Source: Limnomonas spitsbergensis
Taxonomy: Eukaryota; Chlorophyta; Chlorophyceae; Chlamydomonadales
Length of the DNA: 64,000 bases
Assembly (NCBI GenBank): GCA_037349105.1
Contig: JAYJMM010000123.1
Location: 2,170,001 to 2,234,000, forward strand
Direction: 5' to 3'
The translations under genes were made by a program, and so were the position numbers. The notes beneath the pieces are model-generated. The model saw only the letters and a list, made by a program, of their open reading frames with translations, made no database searches and was not told the origin of the DNA. This document shows positions 1 through 12,500 of this stretch, piece by piece (position 1 is the first letter of the stretch; each line of letters begins with the position of its first letter).

Positions 1-23
1 TGAGAGGCCCTGGGGGGGAACAG

Positions 24-88
24 GGATGCGCCGTCAAGGGCGCCATATGTCTGGACCGTATTTTGCTGGGACTTAAGAAGGTGTGAGG
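24..88 (+). other. Possible further upstream exon of the membrane-protein gene
   Basis: An acceptor-like CAG is followed by about 65 bases ending in AAG and a GTGTGAG donor. Read so that it leaves phase 2 it joins exon 505-588 in frame, but two other frames are partly open as well. The peptide is too short to recognise, so this is only a candidate. Confidence 0.2.
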
Positions 89-504
89 CCGGCCGCCCAA
101 CCCTAGAAAACCTGAGACGCTAACACAAAAACAACCTGTGTGCGCATGTGGCCCTCGTTGGCAGCTGAGGACATTGGCTTCATGGACATCATATGATCCA
201 CACTTCTCCAAGAACCACACTTCTCCAATTGGCAAGCAGATAAAGCCAGAAGCAAGAACACAGAAAGCTTGGCTGGGTGTGAGTGCTCAGAGGTTATGAA
301 AGGTTTCTATAGGCCGGTCATGGATAAGCCTCATTGAGGCCCTCATTGCCTGCTTCAAGGCGGTCCGACAAAGGTGGACTCCTAGCCAGAAAAGAACGCA
401 CTGATGGTACTCGGAAACTGCATCCCCCCTTCCTCCCCCCCTCAGTTTGACCTCCTGCCTCCGCCTCACACAGCGTTCATACATTGTCCATACATTGCCC
501 GTAG

Positions 505-3500
505 GTATGGCGGTAACCTGTGTGCAGTGTGCGTTCCCACTGCCGATGGCCAGATGACCGGCTCCAGTGGCGGCAACTTCATATGCGGGTGAGGCGGGCA
601 AGTGGGGCAAGGGGCTCCAGGCATGCCCCCGTACTGACCTCTTGTGTCAATACAAGTCGGCGTTTCTTTACAAATCAGGCTGTCCCCGGGTCTGCATCAA
701 TCCCCCCCCCCCCCCCCCCCCCCTGCTGATCTCTTCAGAAAGCATTAGGTCATCATCAGCTGCATGCCTCCCCCCGGGTGGTCCTGTGGCCTTGGGGTCC
801 AGTGACAGCTTGTATGCTCACGAGTCACAAGTGCTCAGCTGCTTTCCTCCCCTATGTCCCTGGGGGCCTATCAAAACCCCTCCCCAGTTGTGTCTCTTTA
901 GAAGGCCCTGGCTCATCATGTACATGCTCCTCTCGTGGTCTGCCACAGCTAGGGAGATCACCTGCTTTCCTCCCTATATTCCTGGGGCGTGGGGCTCGAT
1001 CAAAACTCGCCCCAGGTTGAGTCTCCTCAGACAGCCCTAGCAAATCAGCTACAGGGATGCCCTCCTTGTCCCGTCACGCCGCAATTGTGCTCCATTGCAT
1101 CCCCCGCCCCGTGCCCCTGAGTGTGCAGCGTTTGCGCTGAGAAGTGGCAAGTAATCATGACAACGCTCGGCCTCTTCTTCGTCAACCTGTGCATGATCAT
1201 CATTCAGGTGTGAATCCACGGTTCAGGGCTCGGGGTGGAGAAGGGGTTCAGGATTTGGGGTGGAGAAGGGGTTTAGGCTGAATTCTGGGCTGCTGTCAAA
1301 TTTTGCAGGGTCACCACCCAGGGGCGGATCAAGGGTTGAAGGCTGAACGCTTTACTCCTGGCATTTAGTGCATGGTCACCATCCAAGTGTGAACCAAGGG
1401 TTTAGAATAGACTAGGCTGAACCCTTGACCCCAGTGAAGTTATGTGCGATCATCCAGCAGGTGTCGTGCGTCATACCAGGTGTTCTGCATCATGGGCGGG
1501 GGTGCAGGGGGCCTGGCGGTGGGAAAGGGGGGATAAGCAGCTCCACCCACATTTAAGGGCTCAGCTGTGGGAAGGGGGGGATTAGCAGCTGCACCCACGC
1601 TCGTGGATCCAGAGCACCAGGAGTGGTGGGGCCCTGATTACGATGCATGGGAGATTGGGAGGTATTCCAACTGTGCCAAACCTGTTTACCCGCTGCCTTG
1701 CCTTCATAAAATGGCTTTGGGGTGGATGTTACGTCAGCTGCGGGGCCATCAGGCCGTCTGAAGGATCCCAGCCTGATGAAAATGCATGGGAGGTAGGACA
1801 ACTGTATCGCACATGGTTGCCCTCTCAACTACTGCCCGCCTAGAAAGACTTCAGGTGAACATTGTGCCCAATGTGAGGCCATCAGACTGTAAAGGAGGCA
1901 TGCTGCAGCATAGCAACTGCAACCAACCTGTGAACCCTGTCAGCTGCCTTCCTTCAAATATTTTTTGGTGGATCTTATTTCGCACTTGGGGTCATCAGGC
2001 CGTCTGAAGGACCCCAGCTCGCCTCTCCCTCCCATTGGTGTGTAGGTTAATGTACTGTTAGGCTGGGTGCTGTTATTCAGATGTGGCATGCGATTGATAA
2101 AGCCTACGTCAATCAGCGGCAAATGAAAGAACATGTGAAACAAGCGTGCAGTGCATCTACTCCTGCTGCTGCTGGCATGCGATATTTCAGGTTACAGGAT
2201 GTGGGGAATCATGCACCTGAATCAACTGAATCATGCACCTGAATCAACTGAATCGTGCACCTGAATCCAATCCCGTTGTTGCTGGCGTGTTATGGTGCAG
2301 GTTACAGGATCCTTTGCTGAGACTGTGGTCCCGGGCCAGCTACAGTTCACGGATATCACAGGAGTGAGTTTATGACTGCTAGCGGGGGAGGAGAAATAGC
2401 TTGAGCTTGAGCCCAATGGAGGGTTCAGGGTTCAGGGTCGCATGCCTGGATTGAAGCTCATGCAGTGAGGGTGGGAGCCAGTTGTGTTTTTATCAAACAT
2501 AGAAGGGGTGTTCTCTTCTCCTCTGCTGCCCATGTGTGCATTTGGTCAGTCACGTGCACTGATTTGCTGTGCCCCCTATTCAGACGATGCACTTTTTTCG
2601 TCCCGCCCCTCGTGCTTCCCCACGTCCATCATGTGCCCCTATCCTCCACCCCTCGTGCCCCTTCCCCACATCCCTGCTGCCCCCTTGCCTCCACCCTTCC
2701 CTTTCAGCTCCTCATCAGCCACCTGCAGTTCTTGGTGGTGGTTCTGAAGCTCGGACTTGCCTGGTACGCTTTGCATACTCTTCTCCTTCACTAGGTTTAG
2801 GGTTGACGCCAAAGTAGGCAACTCTTTCGGTGGTGGATTGGTGGTGCTCTTTAAGCTGGGTCTCGCCTGGTAAGAGCTGCATCCTGGTCTCCTTGATGAG
2901 GTTTGGGGTTTATGCTGAAGTGGGCAACTCTGTGGGTGGTTTTCCTCAAGCTGGGTCTGGACTGGTGATCCTCGCCTGGTCAAGTCAAGGATTAAATGCC
3001 AGAGTCAGCAACTTTGCCAATAAGTGCTGCAACCTCTTCTCCTTCTCCGTGTTGAGTGCTGGTTGGCTGAAAAGGGCATGAAAAGGAAATGCAAATAGGT
3101 GCAAAGGGTCTGCTAATATTTTCAGAAACGCCTCAAGACATATTGGCCAAGGCCCTCTACATGGCTCAATTGGAACAAGCTGCGCAAGCAAGCTTTGTCT
3201 CTTTTGGGGAGGGGTCAGCATCCTTTGAGCTAGGACCTTGTCGCCTATCAGCAGAGCACCCCTTGTCACCCACTGCCACACCTGTCCCCTCATGTTACAC
3301 TTGTGGCTTGATGTTACACTTTGGCGCATGGCGTGTGACCACCTTGACAACCGCCGTGTTCTCCATCACGTTAGGTGCTGATCAGTACGTGAAGATCACA
3401 CTTGTGTTCCCTATATCTTACACTGTTGGCTCCATGTAACTCTTTTGGTGCAGGCCTGACAGTGTGACTACCCTGACAACTGCCGTGTCATCCATCACTT

Positions 3501-6500
3501 CGGTTGCTGACCAGGCCGTGAAGATCACGTCCCTGGGCTGCCTGTCGGAGGATGGTGAGAGCTGTCTGGAGAGGAGAGGGGAGGAGAAGTGTCTCATAGG
3601 GGTGCTCAAGGGAGGGACTGACGAAAAGCTTCAAAACTGCTTTGTTGTGTTATGCTGTTATAAGGGGGCAAAGGGACGCACCTGGGAGGTTGTTGCGGCA
3701 GGTGATAACCAGCAGAAGTGAATGGAGACATTGGTGCCTCTGCAGGGCTGTGACGCCGTACATCAGCTGTTGTAATTATGGCATAATTATGTTTGTGTTC
3801 CTGCCCCTTTGCCACCGCTTGTGCAGGGAGCCTGGAGTCCCAGGTTGTGACACCGAACATCAGCTGTTGAATTTGTTGTAATGATGGCATAATTATTGTT
3901 GCGGTCCTTCCCCCTCTGCCACCCCGTGCAGGGAGCCCTGAGTCCCGCGCTGTGACGTCGTACATCAGCTGTTGTTTTTGTTGTCATTATGGCGTACGTA
4001 TGATTGCGGTCCTGCCCCTTTGCCACCCCTTGTGCAGGGAGCCCGGAGTCCCAGGCCTCCTACGTCATGGCAGGTGGCCTCATGATCCCCCTGGCGCTCA
4101 TCATCGTCCCCATCTTCATATGGACAGCCTTCTGGTGCATCAGGTATTAAGCCATGGGGCCTGGAAATCAAATGAACAGCTGGGTTAGAGGTGCAGTAGG
4201 GTGCACATGATGATGCATCAGGTACAGTGTTTCCGGTGTTTTATCCCGGAGTTTCCTAGTGTTTTACTCTATCTGGGTCTAGGGGTGGCCATGCTTTAGC
4301 TGCAGCGGAGGGGCAGGAATGAAAGCTAAAACCCGCATCAAGCTCTGCAAATTTGGAGGACAGGTTGAGTCCAGTTATTTTTTGCCATCCTCCCCTCCCC
4401 CTCACCTTGGTGGCAGCCGGCAGCAGGAGCATGAAATATTTTCAGCTGTTGAGCCTGTGGCCCTCGTACTGCTCTCTCAGGCGGTGGTACATCCATCCCC
4501 GTATCCAACGCGGTGACAAGAAGATGCTGGGTTGCCTCAGCCTCCCTGAAGTCGATCAGCCCTCGGCTCTCCCCGGGCCGCCCCCTTTTAATACAGACCA
4601 GGACACCAAACAGCAGCAGCGGGAGGACCCTGAGGGGGAGCACCGTGTGCAGGACCGCGACTCGGCCAACGCCTGGAGACCGAGGCGGGACAACGCTCTT
4701 TGCTCCGGCCCCGGCCCTCTGGGGGAGGCCAGCGGCGTCCCTGCTCCGTCAGCCACGCGCGACTGCTGGGCCGTTCGGCGCCCCGCAGGGCCTCTGGGCG
4801 AAGCACAGATTCCCACAGAGATCAGCGAAGAGATCAATGAGGTCTTGCCCATGGCCGCAGATCGCTCCTTCTCGACCGCTGCCGCTGCTGCCGCAGCCCT
4901 CATTATCGTCGACACCGCCCCGGCAGACGAATCGGAGGAGTGCAGCAGCTACCACAGCCAGGGACCGCCCAGTCACCGCCTGCGTCCTGCCTCGCCGGCT
5001 GCCCGAGCACTGCCTCGCCCCTTCCGCTCCTCCGCCCCCGACGCTGCCGGAGGCTACCTTCCTGCACTGTTAGCCGTCGGTAGCTCCAGTATGCCCCACT
5101 CCTCTGCTCATGATCCTGGGGAGGACACCCGCGTGCTGGCTGCCATCAACAGCATGCCCCGCTCTTCTACTCATGATATTGGAAACGACCCTCTCGTGAT
5201 GACGGCCAGCAGCAGCATGCCGCAAAGCATCAGCATGCCCCGCTGCGTCAGCTTGCTCCGCAGGGGCCAGGAAGGCATGTTGAGCTTGCGCAGCGTGGGT
5301 GACATCAGCCTACGCAGCTTGGAAGGCATGGGCAACGCCAGCAGCCAAGGGCACGGGTCTGCGGCAGGGAGCCTTATGGATTTCCCTGAAGGTGAGAGGG
5401 GCAAGCGGATTGAGCTCCAAGCTTAGCACCCCCTGTATGGATTCTTAATTATGATTTGTGAACTTTGGTTTAAGAATCATTGTGTATCATATTAAGTGCG
5501 TTCGGCCTGAGTCTGGGCGCGTGGGCTGTCTTGGGTCATGTGCGATGTTTTTGTGTTGCTGTTTTTGCTGTGTCGATCCGTCCGTTGTTAAGCCTTTTTT
5601 TTGAATGCGCCCAACATGTTTCATTGGTGCTGCCATGCGTCAAGAAAGTTGTACCAAGCAGGAAATGATCCATTACAAGGCGAGTGTTTTTTTAGACTCT
5701 CGCTCAAGCCACTGCCTTGGATTTTGTTAGTATAACTGATCCATGATCCCCGCTGCCTTACATCTCGGTGATCAAATCTGAGCCATTCGTCCCCGCTGCC
5801 TTTCCTAGGGGGTCCGTCCGCGACCGAGGCTGTCACGGCCTTTGAGGATGCCGCAGCGATACGGAGGCCGTCCGGATGGGATCTGTTGCGCAACATTCCC
5901 CTTCAGGTACTGTCATGGTGCAGCCAGTGTTCATATAGCGCGTGTCAGCTACAATTCAGCTACAACACAGCCCGCGGCCGTGGGGGGCAGGTGCAGCGGA
6001 ACCTGCTGATTGGATCGCCCACTGTAGGCCTCTCAAGGTCTGGTCCCCGTTGGCCTGGTAGTGGCCGCCTAGCGGTCTCCGAAAGGTGGTCTGCTGCACA
6101 CTTGAGTAAACACTGTTTGCAGCTGTAGGTAACCTGGGGGGTGCAGCTGGAAGCAGTGGAGTAGCTAACCCTGAGGCTAACCCTCTCCTTGAAGAAATGC
6201 ACACGAAAGAAACAAATGCACACGAAAGAAAGAAATGCACACGAAAGAAATGCCCTGGACGTATTTCCCTCCTCCTCCCTTGATCCTTCTCCACCCTTCC
6301 CACGTGCCTTCACACGCCGCCACATAAATCTGAAGTTATCAATGCAGGTGCGTTTGGATCCACTGAGCAGCCCTGGAACTATCTGGTGCCTGTCTCGGTT
6401 CTCGTGTTTTCTGGCCCCCTCCCGGTTCACTCTGCCTGGCCCTTTCGCAAACGGCTGAGGGTGGTTGCGTTTCAACTTAGTAACAACAACTATCCTCTCC

Positions 6501-9500
6501 ACTGCACAGGTCATCAATGAGGATGCGGCCCTGGATTCCAAGGCAGAGTCAGGCCCCCCCTCGGGGTCTCCTTTGGGCGCCCCGCTGGTCAGACCCCTGT
6601 TGCACAGGTCCCTGGCGTGTCGGCGGTTGCAGCTGCCTGAGCCACTGGCCATCACGGTGAGGGGTGTGGGGCACTCATGTCCAGGGTAATGTTTGTTTCT
6701 GAACACGCGTCAGCTACAATTTAGCTACACTATGGCCTAAGCCTGGTAGTGGCCGCTCGGTGGCCTGCAAATGGTGGCCTGGTGCAGTCTAAAGGAAACG
6801 GTGGTGCGTGGGAATGGAGCGTGGGAGTGTTGCGTGGCTCCAGCTTCAAACGCCATCCTGTCAGGCCGTCAATGATGGCTGTCAGGCCGTCAATGATGGC
6901 TGTCAGGCCGTGAATGATGGCTGTCAGGCCGTCAATGATGGCTGTCAGGCCGTCAATGATGTCTATCAGGCCGTCAAAGACCGCTGGCGGCTGTAAAGAC
7001 CGCTGTTAGGCAGTCCTCCTACCTGGTGTTGCGTCGTGATGGATGAGGCCATATTCATGTCCGGGATTGTTCAAGGCCTGCTCAAAGAAAATCCTAGGCC
7101 CTGTCGAAGGGTGACTACGTCATTGTGAATAACCACATCGATTTGAATTAATAAATAAATAAATGCCTCTGTCAATTCAATCACCGTGACTGCCCCCTTC
7201 CTGCCTGTACAGGCCCCAGGTGGCTGGTTTGTGAGGGAGGAGCGGGACATCAAGGAGGACCCCAATGACGGCTTTTCTGTTCTGTACAAGCTGGAGCTGC
7301 TGGACGAACACATGTCCCTGCCTCACCAGGTGGGAGAGAGGGGGGGGGAAGTACAAAGTGTGTGGGGGGTGTGGGGGGTAAAAGGATGAGGGGTGGGAAA
7401 AAGGATGGGGGGTGGTGGAAATGGGGGATGGGAAAAAATATGCGGTGGTGGAAGTATAGGCTGCGCACATGCTTACATGCAAGGGTTGAACCCAGGAGGA
7501 TGTCACCCGTTGTGTAACCAGGCATTAAGGCAGTCAGTGATTGTTCTGTAAGTCCTGACAAAAAGCAACAAGCAAGGAGAACACCAGGCAGCAGAGCGAG
7601 GTCTTTTTTGTTTGCCTGCCTTGGAGTTTGATGCGCTCCCCCCTGCCTCACTCTGTGGGGGTCAAGGATCATAAGGGCAGAGGGGGGTCGAAGAACAAAA
7701 CGTGCGCTCCAAACAGCAGCAGCAGCCTGTGGAAGGTGGGGAGAATCAGGCCGAAATAACTGGCTCAAACCCCTTGCTGCCTCACCAGACCCCCTTCCCC
7801 GCCTCCCTCCTCCCTCCTTCCCATGACCATTCTGAATTTCTGTCCCCCACCACCACTACCACAGTACCACACACACACACACACACACACACACCTCTTC
7901 CCCCTTGTTCCCATCCACCCCCCTCTGCCCCCTGAGACTCACCCACCCCTTCTACACCCTGTGCCCCTTTGTGCCCATCCACCCCCTCTACCCCATCAGA
8001 CCCCCCGCCCCTGCTGCTCCCTGTCCCCCTGCCTAGCTGCTGGCAGTGTTGGTCAACGCCTGCTTCGTCGTGTACCAGGGCTGGGCCTCTGCCGCCCTCA
8101 ACGCCTTCGCTTGCCAGGAGATTGACAGCGGCCAGGTCAACGCGGGCACCCCCGGCTATTACTCGCGTTTCCAGCAGGTGAGGGGGGGCTTGAGGGCTGA
8201 ACCTTCAACCCAACGCAGGCATGCTGGGCTGCTGCTCCTCTTTCAGGCATCTTTGGGAGAGAGGCGCAGCATCCACGGGCATTTCATACATTGGATCCAG
8301 GAGCGAGTTTCAGATTCAGGATCCACTGGTATTCCAAAGATTCGGATTCCCGATCCAGACATTTCGTTTTTGGATCCGGTTATGTCAGATCCAGATGTTT
8401 CCGATTTTGGATCCAGATGTCCCAGATTTTGGATACAGAAATTCCAGCTAGGGCATCCAGGAGTGCTGGTGTCACCTTTGCATTGTTCTTACTGGCATCA
8501 CATAGACAATGCTGTCCAGGGTGTGGCAGGCGGATTTCAGATCCACGGTCGGTCGTTAGATATAATTTCAGATCTGTGGTTGGTTGTTAGTTATAATTTC
8601 AAGTTTGGGGTTGTTTGTGAGTTATAATTTATGTTGAGTTGTTAAACATAATATCAGATGTGTGGTCGGTTGTTAGTTATAATTTCAGATATTTGGTCGA
8701 TTGTTAGTGATGATTTCGGAGCCGTGGCCGGTTGTTAGTTATGATTTCAGATCTGTAATTGGTTGTTAGTTGTGATTTCAGATCCGCAGTATGTTTGCCA
8801 TTCTGATTTCAGATCCATGGCTGGGTGGTTGTCGATGGTCACCCACTGCGACCTGCGCACTGCCAGCTGTCCGTTGTACAACAAGTGAGCCCTTGCTGTC
8901 ACCCAGCAGCTCCTCCCATCGCCCGTCCCCTGCAGGCGTACTCCAGCCGGGGCTACTGGTTGCTCAACATGAACCAGGCTTGCTACGAAGGAGATCACCT
9001 GTCCAGGTCAGCATTGTTCTTAGAACACTTCAGCTTCATATCTGGGGCTGCCGGATGCAGCAGGCCCTGTTGCTGCTTGGCTTCAGACTGAAAGCCAGTC
9101 ATGGTCTGGTGCCACTATTTGTCCCAGGCTTGGCCGCCCTCCAAAGATGGCCTATTGCGTACAGAAAACGGCACACGTCCGTACAGCTGAGGGGACAGAC
9201 AGATCATTATTCAGATCCACGGCCTGACGTATATGGGTGATGCACTTATGCAGGAGGACCCTGAACGATAAACCCTGAACCCTAAACCCTGAACCCTATG
9301 ACGTTTGTGGGTTGTGCAGGTGGACCCCGATTGGAGCCGCCACCTCGATCGTCATCTGCTTCGGTATCCCACTGCTCACGGCGCTGCCCATCTGGCTCAA
9401 CAGGTGAGAGGGCTAACGCGGTAAAAATGGGTCAAGGCTGAACATGTCATCTGCTCCAAATGTCAGGGATTCGTGTTCACCATTGCTTGTAAAGTTATAT

Positions 9501-12500
9501 CCTCCATTGGCCTTCAGATGTATCAGGTGTTGAAGTATGTGATTGAACCTTGCTAATTTGCCAATGCCACATTTATATATGCCTTTTTGATTCCTCAGGG
9601 GGAAGCTGGGCACCTCAGCGGCGCAGCTGCAGTACGGATGGCTGTTCATGAAGTACGACTAGTGAGTGTATTGCCTGGCCTCACATCATAACCCTTAGAG
9701 ACTAATGCTTAGAAGCTCAACACTGATGTAAATAGCTCTGAAACCTCATTGCATCCTCCCCTGAGGGCTGAGGCACCTACTGCCCTTGCAGAACAGTAGA
9801 GACCCTTTGCTCGCTCCTCGGGACTTCACCTCCCTCAATGCAATGAAAGGCATTCCATGATACGCAATGAGTTTCAGCAAGTGAAATATTGGTGCACAAG
9901 CTTTTGATGTTAAGGCGTTGGCGCAGTAACAGCAACTAAATATGCCTCCTCCTCGCTTCATTGTGCAGCATTCGGGTGCCCTACTGGGCATCTGTAGCCC
10001 AGCTGGAGCTGCTGTTCCTGGTGCTGGTGCAGGTAAGGTTAAAGGATTTGCACACAAGGGTTGAGGGTACCTGGAGCTGATGCAGGTTGGAGCACTTTCA
10101 AGTTGCAACTTGCTCTGAGAGCATCTATGTTGTGCTTAATAAAATGTGCCTGATGTGCATATATACCAGGGGTGGCGCATTCCTGTCATCATACTGGTGA
10201 CAGGAATGCGCCACCCCTCCCTCAGATCCTCATGCCACTGCTGCTGCATACCTCTGCCCCCCCCCCCCCTCACCCCCCACCCCAGCACCCCCTTGCACCG
10301 TGCGCCACCTTACTCCACTTCATCTCCCCTTTATTCGTCCGGTGCCGCTGGTTACCTCCTTCATTTGCTCTTGCTGCTGCTGTCTCTTTCCATCCTGTAG
10401 GTCTCAAGCTCCTCCCTCCCTCTCGCTTTGCACTAAAACTCCTATCTCACTTGCACTCGCTGCTGCTGCCTGTTGCCTCCTTGCAGGTCTGCAGCTCCTC
10501 TTTTCCTCACCCTTTGTTCTATAAGCTAAATCTCAAGTGCTGCTGCTGCCTTTGCCCCCCTGCAGGTCTTCAGCGCGGCTCTGAACTCAGTGGTCCAGCA
10601 GGCGGCGCTGCTGCAGGTCAGAGCGGGATACAGGCGCTCATGGGTGAATGCAGGTTAGGGTTCAGCCCTGGTCATAAGTGGATCCAGGTTTGCCTGTGTT
10701 GGGGGGGAGACTGGGTGGCCCGTCTGGTGTTAGGCACCCGGTCTAGAGTCAGATAAGCTATTTCGTCAAAGCCTGCTGATCCTGTAGGTGGGATATGGAG
10801 CTGAGTAGTCTATTGATTTGAACGGCCATGCACATGGTGACGCACTCACTTGGACCCAACTGCACTTGTATGTCTTGTGTCGAGGCGTTTCTGCTGCTGC
10901 CGCTGCTGCTGGAACGCCCTCCCTCACAAACCACACGGCTGTCCATCTCCTCTACTCCTCTGCTCCTCTGCCCCTCAGCTCCTCCCCTCCCCTGCCCCCC
11001 TCAGCTCCTCCCCTCCCCTGCCCCCCTCAACACCTCCCCTCCCCTGCCCCCCTCAGGTCCCCCCCTCCCCTGCCCCCCTCAGCTCCTTCCCTCCCCTGCC
11101 CCCCTCAGCTCCTCCCCTCCCCTGCCCCCCTCAGCTCCTCCTCTCCCCTGCCCCCCTCAGCTCCTCCTCTCCCCTGCCCCCCTCAGCTCCTCCTGTCCCC
11201 TGCCCCCCTCAGCTCCTCCCCTCCCCTGCCCCCTCAGCACCTCCCCTCCCCTGCCCCCCTCAGCTCCTCCTCTCCCCTGCCCCCCTCAGCTCCTCCCCTC
11301 CCCTGCCCCCCTCAGCTCCTCCTCTCCCCTGCCCCCCTCAACACCTCCCCTCCCCTGCCCCCCTCAACACCTACCCTCCCCTGCCCCCCTCAGCTCCTCC
11401 CCTCCCCTGCCCCCCTCAACACCTCCCCTCCCCTGCCCCCCTCAGGTCCCCCCCTCCCCTGCCCCCCTCATCTCCTCCCCTCCCCTGCCCCCCTCAGCTC
11501 CTCCCCTCCCCTGCCCCCCTCAGCTCCTCCCCTCCCCTGCCCCCCTCAGCTCCTCCCCTCCCCTGCCCCCCTCAGCTCCTCCCCTCCCCTGCCCCCCTCA
11601 GCTCCTCCTCTCCCCTGCCCCCCTCAGCTCCTCCTCTCCCCTGCCCCCCTCAGCTCCTCCTCTCCCCTGCCCACCCCAGGTGACTCTGCTGCTGATCGTT
11701 CTGATCAACACGGCAGTATGGCCGCAAGTCCACCCCCTGCTGGTCCTACTCTCCTTCATCTCCTTTTCGGTGCTTGTCATGACGGTGGCCATGGGCATCC
11801 TGATGGGCGACGGATCCAATGTCATAGCCAGCCAGGTGGGTGCGGATCCCGGATCTACAGGATCTAGCATCCTAACAGGAATCGGATCCATCCTCGTCAG
11901 GCAGATATGAGTCCACGGGAGACAGGTGTTATCCTACATAGATCCGGCATGTAAATCTAGGGTGGATCTATCAACTATCGCTGCAGCTCTGCTGTTTCCT
12001 CAACCCCTGCCCCCTCACCCACTACCCTGACACCCACTGCCCGTCAACCTCTCCCCCCTCCTCTGGTCTGCCCCCTCCTCCGGTCTGCCCCCTGCAGAGC
12101 ACGTTGTGGGTCCTGGGCGCCTTCATCGTCCTCATCAACCTCGCCTTCATTCTCACACTGGTGGTCATCTCCTACAGGTAGGGCTAAGGGATAAATCACA
12201 GGATGGCATGAGTACCTCAGTCCAGATACAGGTACGGGTACAGGTACAGCCCTGTCACATGAGTGACGCAGTACAGGTACGGGTACAGGTACAGCCCTGA
12301 CACATGAGTGACGCAGTACAGGTACAGGTAGGGCCCTGACACATGAGTGACGCAGTACAGGTACAGGTAGGGCCCTGACACATGAGTGACGCAGTACAGG
12401 TACAGGTAGGGCCCTGACACATGACTGCATGAGTGACGCAGTCCAGGATTCCAGGTACAGATACAGGTGAGGCCGTGCAGGATGATGAGGGACTCCGCCC

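Noticed and set aside
10818..11910. Three overlapping plus-strand ORFs of 277-360 codons, Ser/Pro/Leu-rich
   Set aside because: They are the three frames of a stop-free 26-base intronic minisatellite; the true coding sequence here is exon 11680-11835 only.
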